DNA of 64,000 bases. It comes from Sphingomonas sanxanigenens DSM 19645 = NX02. Its GTDB lineage: Bacteria > Pseudomonadota > Alphaproteobacteria > Sphingomonadales > Sphingomonadaceae. Positions 26,422-35,536 of this stretch are shown piece after piece (position 1 is the first letter of the stretch; each line of letters begins with the position of its first letter). The notes beneath the pieces are model-generated. The model was given only the letters and a program-made list of their open reading frames with translations. It did no database searches and had not been told where the DNA came from. The stretch is from contig NZ_CP006644.1 in assembly GCF_000512205.2 (NCBI RefSeq), forward strand, positions 1,854,520 to 1,918,519, in the 5' to 3' direction. A program made the position numbers and the translations under genes.

Positions 26422-27171
26422 ATGCTCGATAGCTGCACAATCTTGGCACGGCCTGATGACGAGGAGAGGTTTCCGACATCGGTCTGCACGGATTGCGCGG
26501 TTCGCCGGGATTCCCTGTGCGGAACGCTCACGGATGCCGAGCTTTCCCGACTGCACAGGCTTGGTCGCCGCCGCCGCTTACGTCGGGGCGAGGCTTTCGC
26601 CTGGGCGGGAGAGGAGAGCCGCGGTTGCGCGAATGTCCTTTCGGGCATCCTGAAAGTCAGCGCGTTGACCGCCGACGGCCGCGAACAGATTGTCGGCTTG
26701 CTCTATCCGTCGGACTTCGTGGGACAGCCCTTCGTGGGCAGCTTCGAATTCACGGTGACGGCGTTGGGAGACGCGGAAATCTGCACCTTTCGCAAGTCCG
26801 ATTTCGAAGGGTTTCTGTCGACGCGAAACGGGATGACCCAGGCTCTCCTGTGCCGCACCTTCGATACGCTGAGCGATGCGCGCAGGCGCATGCTTCTACT
26901 CGGTCGTCAAAGCGCCAGCGAGAGGATCGCAGACTTTCTGCTCCAAACTTTCGAGAGGATCGGGGGCTGTAGCGCCAGCTCCAACGGACCGGTAACCTTC
27001 GATCTTCCTCTTTCCCGAGGCGCAATCGCCGATGTGCTGGGCCTCACCATCGAAACGGTCAGCCGGCAAATGACCAAGCTCAAGGTGGCCGGCGTGATTG
27101 CCCTGCCGGGCGGTCGCGCGGTGACGATACTCAAGCGCGACGCGCTCAGGCGAATGACCGACGCTGCCTGA
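26422..27171 (+). CDS. FNR/FixK-type Crp-family regulator with candidate Fe-S cysteines
   Basis: From ATG 26422 (GGGGA five bases upstream) the product has 249 residues; GTG 26398 is the alternative. Three N-terminal cysteines (C22, C25, C33: CTDCAVRRDSLC) and C121 in DAEICTF match the 4Fe-4S ligand layout of alphaproteobacterial FnrL. A cNMP-like beta-roll and long dimer helix follow. The helix-turn-helix has E-TVSR (E211-R215), the FNR recognition helix for TTGAN6TCAA. It should activate or repress genes when oxygen falls. A matching site occurs at 28,881 and a weaker one upstream of ompW. No other Crp-family gene is in the window. Confidence 0.93.
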   Translation: MLDSCTILARPDDEERFPTSVCTDCAVRRDSLCGTLTDAELSRLHRLGRRRRLRRGEAFAWAGEESRGCANVLSGILKVSALTADGREQIVGLLYPSDFVGQPFVGSFEFTVTALGDAEICTFRKSDFEGFLSTRNGMTQALLCRTFDTLSDARRRMLLLGRQSASERIADFLLQTFERIGGCSASSNGPVTFDLPLSRGAIADVLGLTIETVSRQMTKLKVAGVIALPGGRAVTILKRDALRRMTDAA

Positions 27172-27186
27172 ATGATCGTGGCCGCG

Positions 27187-27708
27187 CTAGGCGCGACAGT
27201 GTCGGTCGAGGCTGTCGCGCAATAATGTTCGCGCCGCGGACGTAAGGCGCTGCTCCGCGAGCCCGAGGATCGCCAACTCCTCGAACGCCATATCGGCCCG
27301 GCACGCTTCGAAGAAGCAACGAAGCATATATCCCAATGTTGTTGCAGGCAGCGGAGAGGCGCCAGGCAGGAGAGCAGCGACGAGATCCTGCGCTTGCACA
27401 ACCTGTGACACGCTGCGGCAGCGGATACGATCAAGGACCGCTTCGCCGTTCGGCATCGTCCGTGGGGCGAAAACGGTTTCCAAGAACCTGCGCTCTCGAG
27501 CTTCATGGGTGGGAAGCCGGTTCTCAAGCTCACGGCAAACCCAGGCCGCGTCATCTTCTTCCGGAAGGGTCGGCAGAGCGTCCGCAACCGATTCCAGCAT
27601 GTCGCAAAGACAGGCAAGCTCGGCGTGGTCGATAAGCAGTGCGATCAGGTCAATCTCGTCGATCATGTACCAACCCATCGGTGGGACCAGGTTCGTGGCG
27701 GCTGGCAT
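27187..27708 (-). CDS. Hypothetical all-helical protein
   Basis: The 173-residue protein is not recognised. It is predicted to be almost entirely helical, is rich in Leu/Ala/Glu, and has several Cys (LACLCDML, WVCRE, RIRCRS, YMLRCFFEACRADM, RHCRA). A shorter product from MGWYMIDEI or MIDEI is possible. It is convergent with the fnr-like gene (16 bases apart) and starts a few bases after the ompW stop on the same strand, so it may be co-transcribed with ompW. Codon use looks genuine for this genome. Confidence 0.65.
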   Translation of the reverse strand: MPAATNLVPPMGWYMIDEIDLIALLIDHAELACLCDMLESVADALPTLPEEDDAAWVCRELENRLPTHEARERRFLETVFAPRTMPNGEAVLDRIRCRSVSQVVQAQDLVAALLPGASPLPATTLGYMLRCFFEACRADMAFEELAILGLAEQRLTSAARTLLRDSLDRHCRA

Positions 27709-27711
27709 CGC

Positions 27712-28371
27712 TCAGAACCGCATCCCGATGCCGATACCAGGCACCAGAGGGTCAAGGTGGACACGCTCGCGGTTGATCAGACTGCCTGTCGTCAGACGGG
27801 CCGTGGTATCGATGTCGATATATTTGAGGTCAATATTGAGGAAAATGCCAGGGGTAATGTCGATATCGACGCCGGCCTGCAGGGCATAGCCGAAGCTGTC
27901 CTTCAGTTTCAGCTTCGTGTCACCAATGGCCGACTGGAGCGCATTGCTGGCGTTTTCAGAATAGAAGATCGTGTAGTTGACGCCCGCGCCGACATAGGGC
28001 CGGATATGTGCGCTGGGGGCAAAATGATATTGAAGCGTGAGCGTTGGCGGAAGCACCCAGGTTCGTCCTGCCTTGCCGAGTCCGTCAAGCGCGCCGCGTC
28101 CTTCGATGTGCTGCTTCGTCGTGGCCAGGATCAGTTCGGCGCCGATGTGCCTGGTCGCCATATAGGTGAAGTCCACTTCCGGCGCATAACTGTTTGTCAC
28201 CGCCGTATGGGCGGTTGGAAAACTCGGAAGGATCGGGCCGGTCTTCTCGGTCGGCGTCACCCGGATCGCACGGGCACGGATGATCCAGCGCTTGTCTGCC
28301 TCTTCGGCATGGGCCGGGACCGCGAGCGCGGCAACAACTGCGCCAATCGATACAAGGACTGCCCTTTTCAT
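27712..28371 (-). CDS. ompW: OmpW-family outer-membrane protein
   Basis: The 219-residue product starts at ATG 28371, with GGAGA spaced six bases upstream. It has a signal peptide ending at AHA and a beta-rich mature part with the family segment LPPTLTLQYHF...RPYVGAGVNYTIFY and a C-terminal Phe (GIGIGMRF). OmpW forms an eight-stranded barrel for small hydrophobic molecules and is regulated by FNR-type proteins in several bacteria. An FNR-like site (TTGCGCTCGGTCAA on the minus strand, 28,426-28,439) lies 55 bases upstream, in keeping with that. Confidence 0.92.
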   Translation of the reverse strand: MKRAVLVSIGAVVAALAVPAHAEEADKRWIIRARAIRVTPTEKTGPILPSFPTAHTAVTNSYAPEVDFTYMATRHIGAELILATTKQHIEGRGALDGLGKAGRTWVLPPTLTLQYHFAPSAHIRPYVGAGVNYTIFYSENASNALQSAIGDTKLKLKDSFGYALQAGVDIDITPGIFLNIDLKYIDIDTTARLTTGSLINRERVHLDPLVPGIGIGMRF

Positions 28372-28425
28372 GTCTATCTCCATGCCATGTCAGATATGGA
28401 TTAGGAGACTTGCCGGCGCCGAACT

Positions 28426-28439
28426 TTGACCGAGCGCAA
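28426..28439 (-). promoter_or_regulatory. Candidate FNR site upstream of ompW
   Basis: On the minus strand TTGCGCTCGGTCAA keeps the TTG-N8-CAA core and one perfect TCAA half-site; the other half-site has TTGC instead of TTGA. Confidence 0.45.
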
Positions 28440-29016
28440 ACATATGTGCGCGGATCGGAGTTGGTTCCATAGACCGGGTCGCATTGGTATCTCCGGACTA
28501 CAGAGGCAGAAACTATGTGCTTTGGCGCGATAGATGTCGCGCAGGTTGCCGTGGATCCGCTCCGCTCTCTGGCGCACTGTTCGAAGCGCGCCTGATAGGA
28601 TCTCTCAAATGGCGGTGTCGCGGCCGTTCTCGAACAGTACCGAGCCGCGTTGCAGCATGAACTCGCGCCGTCGAGACCGCTGGCTTGCGAGGACCGTGCC
28701 GTGATCTGGCTCTACCGAACAGGATTACTTCAAGGGGATGCGGAGGTTTGAGCTTCGTTTCCGCGATACGTACGAAAGGACGCCCCACCCGGTTGCCCGG
28801 AGGGGGCGAGTTCCGTTCGCGGGCGGGGAGGAGATAGCCCGCGTCCGGTATGGTGTTAGGCGTGGGTAGCGCTTCTCTCTTTGATCGTGGTCAAATTATT
28901 CACTGTGGGGCCGATATGCCCTTCAAGGAGTCAGAAGTAATTTGTGACTGCTTCCATGGCCACGGCGGCGCGAAGGATGACGGCAGTCGACCGTCGCACT
29001 TACGCGAACGGCCCCT
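28440..29016. other. Region without a credible intact gene; PilZ-like fragment
   Basis: No intact gene was found in these 577 bases. On the minus strand, 28,605-28,718 encodes a short peptide ending QRGSVLFENGRDTAI that resembles the start of a PilZ domain, closed by a stop and lacking a start, so it is at best a remnant. A perfect FNR-type site lies at 28,881-28,894 with no clear target. Confidence 0.5.
28881..28894. promoter_or_regulatory. Consensus FNR/FixK site (TTGA-N6-TCAA)
   Basis: TTGATCGTGGTCAA is a perfect TTGA-N6-TCAA site. No clear gene starts within 150 bases on either strand, so its target may be lost, may be a small RNA, or may be an unrecognised short gene. Confidence 0.5.
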
Positions 29017-29817
29017 TCAGTGCCCGAGTACCAGCGGCAGCTTGCTCTTGGTGAGCATCCGCTTCGTGACGCCGCCAAACGCTTCCAACAGTCTGCCATG
29101 ACTATAGGCGCCCATCAGCACATAGTCGGCCTGGCGAAGGGCGGCCTCCTCGGCGATCAGCGCATCCGGCGCGTGAAGGCCGTCGTCGGCGATTCTGACG
29201 CTTGCGTGTACGCCATGGCGTGACAGATATTCGGCGGCTTCGGTCGGTTCGGTCTTCTCGGCGCCGTCGCGAGCCATGAAGATATGGACGTCGGATGCGA
29301 GTTGAAGAAGGGGCACGCAGGCGCGCATCGTGTCTGCCGCAGACGCCTGACCATCCCAAGCGATGAGCGCGCGACCGGCCGCGTTGAACCGTTCCAGGTT
29401 CTCGGGAACGGCGACGATGGGCTTGCGCGCGTGCATCACGATCCGGCTGGCGATCGTGCGCATATCGGGGAGGGGATAGGCGTCGAGCGTCCGATTGAGC
29501 ACGATAAGATCCGCGAGCGTCGCCGCCTCTAGGACACAGCCGGCGATATCGCCAGTCGCGTCGGTCCAGTCCCAGCGAACATCTTCATGCGAGAGGCGCT
29601 CCGTCAGCGCAGCCCTGTTATTTGCCTCGGTCTCCCGCTCATCGGTCAGCATCACGGCTTCACCAAAGCCGGCATAGAGGTCGCCAGCGACCACCGGCGA
29701 TTGCGTGACGTCGATACAGGTCAGATGGCCATCAAGCGCACGCGTCAGGTCGAGCGCTGTCTGCAGCCTGGCTTCCTGCCCATCGTCCTCGTGAACCAGC
29801 AAAAGAATGTTCTTCAT
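29017..29817 (-). CDS. Tandem-domain universal stress protein
   Basis: From ATG 29817 (GGAGG five bases upstream) the product has 266 residues, long enough for two Usp domains. The first begins MKNILLLVHEDDGQEARLQTALDLTRAL and the second around RALIAWDGQASAADTMRACVPLL. The C-terminal segment DYVLMGAYSHGRLLEAFGGVTKRML matches the Usp nucleotide-binding motif (GxxGHGR-like, here GAYSHGR). Tandem Usp proteins accompany low-oxygen or stationary-phase survival in several bacteria. A FixJ-box-like element lies 44-60 bases upstream. Confidence 0.92.
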   Translation of the reverse strand: MKNILLLVHEDDGQEARLQTALDLTRALDGHLTCIDVTQSPVVAGDLYAGFGEAVMLTDERETEANNRAALTERLSHEDVRWDWTDATGDIAGCVLEAATLADLIVLNRTLDAYPLPDMRTIASRIVMHARKPIVAVPENLERFNAAGRALIAWDGQASAADTMRACVPLLQLASDVHIFMARDGAEKTEPTEAAEYLSRHGVHASVRIADDGLHAPDALIAEEAALRQADYVLMGAYSHGRLLEAFGGVTKRMLTKSKLPLVLGH

Positions 29818-29860
29818 AGTCGCCTCCATACTGATGGAGGGATTCTATTTGCGAAGCACG

Positions 29861-29877
29861 GCCTCAAATATGCGTGA
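29861..29877 (-). promoter_or_regulatory. FixJ-box-like element upstream of the usp gene
   Basis: On the minus strand it reads TCACGCATATTTGAGGC. The match to TTACGTAATTTCCC is partial, but the distance to the start (44 bases) is like that of the better sites. The phasin upstream region contains the same GTCACGCATA string. Confidence 0.35.
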
Positions 29878-29975
29878 CTATACCTATGCGAGACGGTCAC
29901 ATGATGACTGCAGCGATCAGTGGATGGCTATTTCCTGACCGCGAAATTTGATGCTGGCGGACGCCCCACGATCGA

Positions 29976-31268
29976 TCAGTGCAAGATGATGGGCAGCATC
30001 AGCAAGCTGGCTGCGACGCTCGCAATCAGGGCCATGGCGGCGGACCAGCCCCGATGTTTTCCGGCCAGGCTGACCGTGGCTCCGGCCTTGACGAGGGTGT
30101 TGAGAATGACCGGGGCGGCCAGAATGAGGCCCGCCGTTCGTCCGTCGAGCACGCCCTTTGGCAACCCACCCATCGTGATGATGGCGGAATCGACATCCAC
30201 CATCCCCGACAAGGCGAGAACCGTGGCCAAGCCGGCGTCGCCAAACCGATCGAGTACCCAGCGCGACGCCAACGACAGAACCATCACCAGCGCCATGAGG
30301 CTGAGCGCCGGCGCAAGGTTGAACGGGTTGCGAACCGGAACTTCCTGGCTGGACGATGAGGGCAGTTGCGCCGCCGCCCGGAGATGCCAGCCCGTGGCGA
30401 GGGCGCTGATCAGCGCCGCGGGCGCGACCAGCAGCGCAAGCGCCGGTAGCGCGTAAGGCGCCAGCACGCCCACCAGCACCAGCACGCGGACCAGCATGAC
30501 GACGGAGGCGGTGGTGATTCCCGCGATGAGAATAGGACCATTTTCCGCACCGTCGCGCAGGCGCGTCGCCAAGGCGGCGGTAACCGCCGTGGACGAGACC
30601 ATGGCGCCGGCAGCTGCCGTCGCAAGTGTCCCGCGCGAGGCGCCGAGGCGCTTGCTGGCCACATAGCCGGCGAAGGAAAATCCCGACACGAGGACGACCA
30701 CCATCCACAATTGCCGCGGATTCCAGGCATCGTAGGGACCATAAGCGCGGTCAGGCAGGAGTGGCAGGATGGCGAGCGAGATCAGTGCGAAACGGGCGAT
30801 CGCGCTTACCTCGACCTCGCTTAGCCGCCCGATCCAACCGTGAAGCTGCGAACGGAGCGCAAGCACCAGCGTCATCACGACAGCGACGATCGTGGCGAGG
30901 CGTTCCTGCGGGGCGGTCGCGAGGAACCCGCAGCCGAGCGTCAGCAGCCCGGCAAGGCTCGCTGTTCCGCTGACCGGTCCGCCACGCCATGCCGCCTGCG
31001 CATATCCCATCAGGACCAGCATGGCCGCCGACGCGATCAGGATGATCGCCACGCCGGGCTCGATCGACCGAAGGGCGCCCGCGACGCCGCCGGCCAGCCC
31101 CAGCAGCCCGAAGGTCCGGATGCCCGCGAAGCGGGAGCCGGCCGGTTCATGGCGCAAGGTCCAGCCACGCTGGACGCCGATGAGCAGGCCAAGGGCCAGC
31201 GCCAGCGCGATGCCGGCTATGGTAGTAACACCCCCGGCCGCCGCAAAATCCATCTCAAACGCCGTCAC
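29976..31268 (-). CDS. MgtC/SapB-family membrane protein with DUF4010
   Basis: The 430-residue membrane protein is read from GTG 31268, which has GAGGA five bases upstream; ATG 31253 is an alternative. The N-terminal part (LALALGLLIGVQRGWTLR...AGIRTFGLLGLAGGVAGAL) is MgtC/SapB-like and the C-terminal part corresponds to the DUF4010 membrane domain; about twelve hydrophobic helices are seen. The transport function is unproven in this family. It is divergent from a P-type cation ATPase, and the 260-base gap between them contains FixJ-box-like repeats. Confidence 0.88.
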   Translation of the reverse strand: MTAFEMDFAAAGGVTTIAGIALALALGLLIGVQRGWTLRHEPAGSRFAGIRTFGLLGLAGGVAGALRSIEPGVAIILIASAAMLVLMGYAQAAWRGGPVSGTASLAGLLTLGCGFLATAPQERLATIVAVVMTLVLALRSQLHGWIGRLSEVEVSAIARFALISLAILPLLPDRAYGPYDAWNPRQLWMVVVLVSGFSFAGYVASKRLGASRGTLATAAAGAMVSSTAVTAALATRLRDGAENGPILIAGITTASVVMLVRVLVLVGVLAPYALPALALLVAPAALISALATGWHLRAAAQLPSSSSQEVPVRNPFNLAPALSLMALVMVLSLASRWVLDRFGDAGLATVLALSGMVDVDSAIITMGGLPKGVLDGRTAGLILAAPVILNTLVKAGATVSLAGKHRGWSAAMALIASVAASLLMLPIILH

Positions 31269-31421
31269 TTATATCCTCGGTTCTGAATGCAACGTCGTCC
31301 AAGGGCAACTCGATGCCACCGTATGACCCGACGAAAATGCAAATATCCATTGGCTGCGGGTAGCACCAAGGCCACGGTGCCAATCTTGGCTGGCACAATA
31401 GGACAACAGGAATGACGATCA

Positions 31422-31445
31422 CCGAAATCCGTAAGTACCCGTAAT
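31422..31445. promoter_or_regulatory. FixJ-box-like direct repeats between MgtC-like and ATPase genes
   Basis: CCGAAATCCGTAAG and CCCGTAAT lie head to tail; on the minus strand this reads ATTACGGGTAC then TTACGGATTTCGG. The two TTACGG copies are spaced 10 bases apart, about one helical turn. The site could serve either divergent gene. Confidence 0.4.
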
Positions 31446-31529
31446 GTGTCGGTAGTCGGCCTACGCCAGAATGGCCCGGAACAGGGAGGCGACGCAGGAC
31501 GTCGCGCACTTCGAACAGGAAGACGATGG

Positions 31530-34118
31530 ATGCCGACGGCCACCGACCAGCGACCTACCGCGCCATCCCGGTCCGGGCTGACCGCGACGGAGGCCCGGCG
31601 ACGCTTTGATGCCCAGGGACCGAACGAACTGCCAAGAACAGGGCGACGCACGGTGCCGCATATTCTCGCTGAAGTTGTCCGGGAGCCGATGCTGGCGCTG
31701 CTGCTCGCCGGCGGCGTCGCCTATATGCTGCTGGGCGACCTCGGCGAAGCGCTCATCCTCCTCGGCTTCGCGACCTTTTCGATCGGCCTCACGGTGATCC
31801 AGGAAAGCCGCACCGAGCATGTTCTCGAAGCGTTGCGCGACCTGTCGGCGCCGCGTGCCCTGGTAATACGCGACGGAACCCGCATCCGCATTGCCGGGCG
31901 CGAGGTAGTCGAAGGCGATCTGCTCGTCCTTGAGCAGGGCGACAGGGTCGCCGCCGACGCGATGCTGGTCTCGGCGGACGATCTTCAGGCCGACGAATCG
32001 CTGCTTACCGGCGAGTCTGTACCGGTCCGCAAGCAGCCGGCGCTTCAGGGCGAGGAGTTGCTGCAGCGACGGCCGGGCGGGGAGGATCAGCCGCTCGTCT
32101 ATTCGGGCTCGCTCATCACCCGCGGCTCGGGGCTGGCGCTGGCGATCGCGACCGGTCCGCGCAGCGAGATCGGCAAGATCGGCCAGTCGCTCTCGACGCT
32201 CGATGCCGAGCCGCCGCGCCTACGCCGGGAAACCGCCCGGATCGTCCGGCTCTGCGCGATCGGCGGCGGCTTCGTCGCCCTCCTTGTCGTCCTGCTCTTC
32301 GGGCTCCTGCGCGGAGGATGGATCGACGCTCTGCTCGCGGGAATCGCGATCGGCATGTCCATGCTGCCGGAGGAGTTCCCGGTGGTCCTCACGATCTTCC
32401 TCGCGATGGGGGCATGGCGCATCGCCCAAGCCGGGGTTCTCACGCGCCGGGCGGCCGCCATCGAAACGTTGGGTTCCGCGACCATATTGTGCACCGACAA
32501 GACGGGGACCTTGACCGAGAACCGGATGGCGGTGACGGAGCTGTGGCTCGCGTCGGGCGAGATCGGCGCCGTCGATGGCATGACCGTGCTGTCACCTCGC
32601 TTTCACGAGTTGCTGGATGCAAGCATCCTCGCAAGCGCGCCGGTGCCGGTCGATCCGATGGAGGTCGCCTTTCACCAGACGGGCGCGGCCATTCCCGAAC
32701 TGGCCGAGCGCCGTGCCGGGTTAAGTCTGGCCCATAGCTACGGGCTGCGTCCCGAACTGCTGGCGATGACGAATGTCTGGGAAACCTCCGACCCCGAGGC
32801 AGCCTGCACGGTGGCGGCCAAGGGCGCGCCGGAGGCGATCGCTGCGCTCTGTCATCTGTCGTCGGCCGAGCGATCTCGTCTGGAGACCGCGGTCGACACC
32901 ATGGCGCAGCGGGGCATGCGGGTGCTCGGTGTCGCAACGGCATCGACCAGCCCTGGGAGCGCCTTGCCGGAGTCTCAGCAGAACTATGATTTTGCCCTGA
33001 TCGGTCTGATCGGCCTCGCCGATCCCTTGCGCGCCAGCGTGCCGGCCGCCGTCGCCGAATGCCGCAGCGCCGGGATCAAGGTCGTGATGATCACCGGCGA
33101 TTATGCGGCGACCGCGCGGACTATCGCGACGCAGGCCGGAATCATGGACGGCGACGTGCTGACCGGGACCGACCTCGCTGCCCTGGACGACGCGGCCCTT
33201 GCCGAACGGCTGAAGACGGTGACCGTTTTCGCGCGGATCATGCCCGAACAGAAACTGCGGATCGTGACGGCGTATAAGGCGGAGGGCGAAATCGTCGCGA
33301 TGACAGGCGACGGGGTCAATGACGCCCCGTCGCTCAAGGCCGCGCATATCGGCATCGCGATGGGCAAGCGCGGCACCGATGTTGCACGGGAAGCCTCGGC
33401 GATCGTCCTGCTCGACGATGATTTCGGGTCGATCGTCAAGGCGGTGCGGCTCGGGCGGCGCATCTACGACAATATCCGCAAGGCGATGGCGTTCATCTTC
33501 GCCGTCCATGTGCCAATCGCAGGCCTGGCGCTGCTGCCGCTCGCCTCAGGCCTACCCATCCTGTTCGGCCCAATCCATATCGCATTGCTCGAGATGATCA
33601 TCGATCCTGTCTGCGCGCTCGTCTTCGAGGCCGAGCGCGAGGAGCAGGATCTGATGAACCGTAAGCCGCGTCACCCCGAGGAACGGCTCTTCTCGCTGCG
33701 CATGATCGGCTGGAGCGTGTTCCAGGGTGGGTTGGGCTTTGCGCTGCTCGCCACAATATTTCTGGCGTCGAGCTACGCCGGTATGGCGGAAGCTGATGCG
33801 CGCGCGCTGACCTTCTTCTCGCTGATCGGCGTGATCCTCGTGCTGATCCTGGTCAATCGATCGTTCGACACATCGCTCCTTCACGCGCTGGTCCGGGGCA
33901 ATGCGGCCCTGCGCTACGTCCTGGGCGCGGTGGTTGCCGTCGCGGCCGTCGTCATGACTGTTCCCGCGCTGCGGAGCCTGCTCAAATTCGGTCCGCTCCA
34001 CGGCCCCGACGTCGCGATCACCATGGGGTCAGCAGCGCTGCTCCTGATTCTGCTCGAGGCGAGCAAGATGGTCCAGTTGCGGCGGGCCTCACGCTTTGCA
34101 CGGCAGGCGCGGACGTGA
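31530..34118 (+). CDS. Cation-translocating P-type ATPase (P2-like)
   Basis: The 862-residue ion pump starts at ATG 31530 (AGGAAGA upstream). The actuator motif TGES (160-163), transmembrane PEEFP (280-284), phosphorylation motif DKTGTLT (D323), nucleotide-site KGAPE, and hinge TGDGVNDAPSLKAAHIGIAMG are intact. An N-terminal cation-ATPase segment and about ten membrane helices are present. The absence of CPx and of metal-binding repeats, plus PEEFP, points to a P2-type pump for calcium or a similar cation rather than a heavy metal; the ion is uncertain. Its stop is seven bases from the end of the convergent AI-2E-type gene. Confidence 0.92.
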   Translation: MPTATDQRPTAPSRSGLTATEARRRFDAQGPNELPRTGRRTVPHILAEVVREPMLALLLAGGVAYMLLGDLGEALILLGFATFSIGLTVIQESRTEHVLEALRDLSAPRALVIRDGTRIRIAGREVVEGDLLVLEQGDRVAADAMLVSADDLQADESLLTGESVPVRKQPALQGEELLQRRPGGEDQPLVYSGSLITRGSGLALAIATGPRSEIGKIGQSLSTLDAEPPRLRRETARIVRLCAIGGGFVALLVVLLFGLLRGGWIDALLAGIAIGMSMLPEEFPVVLTIFLAMGAWRIAQAGVLTRRAAAIETLGSATILCTDKTGTLTENRMAVTELWLASGEIGAVDGMTVLSPRFHELLDASILASAPVPVDPMEVAFHQTGAAIPELAERRAGLSLAHSYGLRPELLAMTNVWETSDPEAACTVAAKGAPEAIAALCHLSSAERSRLETAVDTMAQRGMRVLGVATASTSPGSALPESQQNYDFALIGLIGLADPLRASVPAAVAECRSAGIKVVMITGDYAATARTIATQAGIMDGDVLTGTDLAALDDAALAERLKTVTVFARIMPEQKLRIVTAYKAEGEIVAMTGDGVNDAPSLKAAHIGIAMGKRGTDVAREASAIVLLDDDFGSIVKAVRLGRRIYDNIRKAMAFIFAVHVPIAGLALLPLASGLPILFGPIHIALLEMIIDPVCALVFEAEREEQDLMNRKPRHPEERLFSLRMIGWSVFQGGLGFALLATIFLASSYAGMAEADARALTFFSLIGVILVLILVNRSFDTSLLHALVRGNAALRYVLGAVVAVAAVVMTVPALRSLLKFGPLHGPDVAITMGSAALLLILLEASKMVQLRRASRFARQART

Positions 34119-34125
34119 CACGTGT

Positions 34126-35187
34126 CTATGATGCACCCGGTTCAGGCTGGAGCCGCGAATGTGCGAAGATATCCCATGCAGCGATGAACAAGGCCGCCGC
34201 CACCGGACCGATCACGAGCCCGTTGAAGCCGAGTACTTGCAGACCGCCGAGGGTGGAGATCAGCACGACATAATCGGGCATGCGCGCGTCCCGTCCCACC
34301 AGGATCGGACGCAGGAGATTGTCCACGAGGCCGATCACGAACAGGCCGCACAGGATCAGAATGACGCCTTCCCAGACCGCGCCGGTCACGAGCAGATAGA
34401 CGGCGACCGGCGCCCAGACGATGCCTGTCCCGATCGCCGGCAGCAGCGACAGAAACGCCATCAGTACGCCCCAAAGCAAGGCGCTATGGATGCCCAGCGC
34501 CCAGAAGACGATCCCGCCGATGGCACCCTGGATGACCGCAACCACGAGGCTGCCCCTGATCGTCGCCCGAATGACGGCGGCGAATTTCGCGAGCAGTGCG
34601 GCGCGTTGGTCCGGATCGAGCGGAATGGCCGTTTCAACCCGGGCAGCTACCTGCTTGCCGTCGCGCAACAGAAAGAAAGTCAGGTAGAGCATGACGCCCA
34701 GGGCGACGACGAAGCCGAAGGCGCTCTGGCCGATGCTGAATGCTCGCGCCGTCAGGGTCTGGAAGCTGGCGGCGATCCCGGCGGTCAATTTGGTCCGGAC
34801 GGTCTCGAAATCGCTCAGGCCCAACCCTGACAACAGCGACTTCAGCCATTGCGGCAGATGTGCCTGGAACCGGAGGAAGTAGGCGCCGGGATCAGCCTCG
34901 CCGCTTTGCATTCGCGCGTAGACGCCCGCCACCTCCTGAAGCAGGAACGCAGAAAGCAGGATGGCGGGGAGGATCACCATCGCCATGATCACGAGCAGCG
35001 TCAGCAGAGCGGCAAGGTTGTTCCGCGTCGGCATCGCACGCAGCAGGCGATCGTTGAGAGGCGCGAAGAGGATCGACGCGATGACGCCCCAGAGAATGGC
35101 GCCGAACAGCGGCTGCACGATCCACGCAAAGGCCAGCGACACGGCCAGGATGAGCACAGCAAAGCTCGTGTCCTCGAGGCGGCGCAT
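34126..35187 (-). CDS. AI-2E/PerM-family membrane transporter
   Basis: The product is 353 residues from ATG 35187, just after the stop of the upstream zinc-finger gene; an in-frame start further upstream would overlap it. Eight or so membrane helices, the N-terminal FAWIVQPLFGAILWGVIASILFAPLNDRLL and the later LLPAIGTGIVWAPVAVYLL identify the AI-2E transporter family, whose members export signals, Na+ or other solutes. It is the last gene of a four-gene minus-strand operon with a DksA/TraR-like protein, a YdcH protein and a small hypothetical. Confidence 0.9.
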   Translation of the reverse strand: MRRLEDTSFAVLILAVSLAFAWIVQPLFGAILWGVIASILFAPLNDRLLRAMPTRNNLAALLTLLVIMAMVILPAILLSAFLLQEVAGVYARMQSGEADPGAYFLRFQAHLPQWLKSLLSGLGLSDFETVRTKLTAGIAASFQTLTARAFSIGQSAFGFVVALGVMLYLTFFLLRDGKQVAARVETAIPLDPDQRAALLAKFAAVIRATIRGSLVVAVIQGAIGGIVFWALGIHSALLWGVLMAFLSLLPAIGTGIVWAPVAVYLLVTGAVWEGVILILCGLFVIGLVDNLLRPILVGRDARMPDYVVLISTLGGLQVLGFNGLVIGPVAAALFIAAWDIFAHSRLQPEPGAS

Positions 35188-35197
35188 ACGCGGTCCG

Positions 35198-35536
35198 TCA
35201 GGCCCTGTCGTGCGCCGCCGCGCTTGCACATCGGATGCACTGTGCGGCGGCGGGCAGCGCCTCGAGCCGTGTCGGCGCGATCAGCTCCCCGCACATGGTG
35301 CACAGGCCATAGGCGCCCGAGTCCAGCCTTGCGAGCGCCCGTCGCGTCAGGGCTATTTCCGTCAGCGCCGACCGCTCGACGGCATCAAGTGCTTCATCGT
35401 CTTCGCGGGCGATCGCCTGCTCTTCGAAATCATCATCGAGAGGCTGGCCCTGCTCATCCTCGATGCGGCCGACCTGGGCGCTCAGCTCGGAGAGCTGATC
35501 GGTGAGACGCCGGCGTATGAGATCGACATCCGGCAT
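35198..35536 (-). CDS. TraR/DksA-type C4 zinc-finger protein
   Basis: The 112-residue protein has an acidic coiled-coil-forming N-terminal half and a C-terminal C4 zinc finger (CTMCGELI...CIRC). DksA/TraR proteins bind in the secondary channel of RNA polymerase and adjust transcription during starvation; this short form is closer to TraR/YbiI-like proteins. Its ATG overlaps the stop of the YdcH gene by one base (TGATG), a sign of coupled translation. Confidence 0.9.
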   Translation of the reverse strand: MPDVDLIRRRLTDQLSELSAQVGRIEDEQGQPLDDDFEEQAIAREDDEALDAVERSALTEIALTRRALARLDSGAYGLCTMCGELIAPTRLEALPAAAQCIRCASAAAHDRA

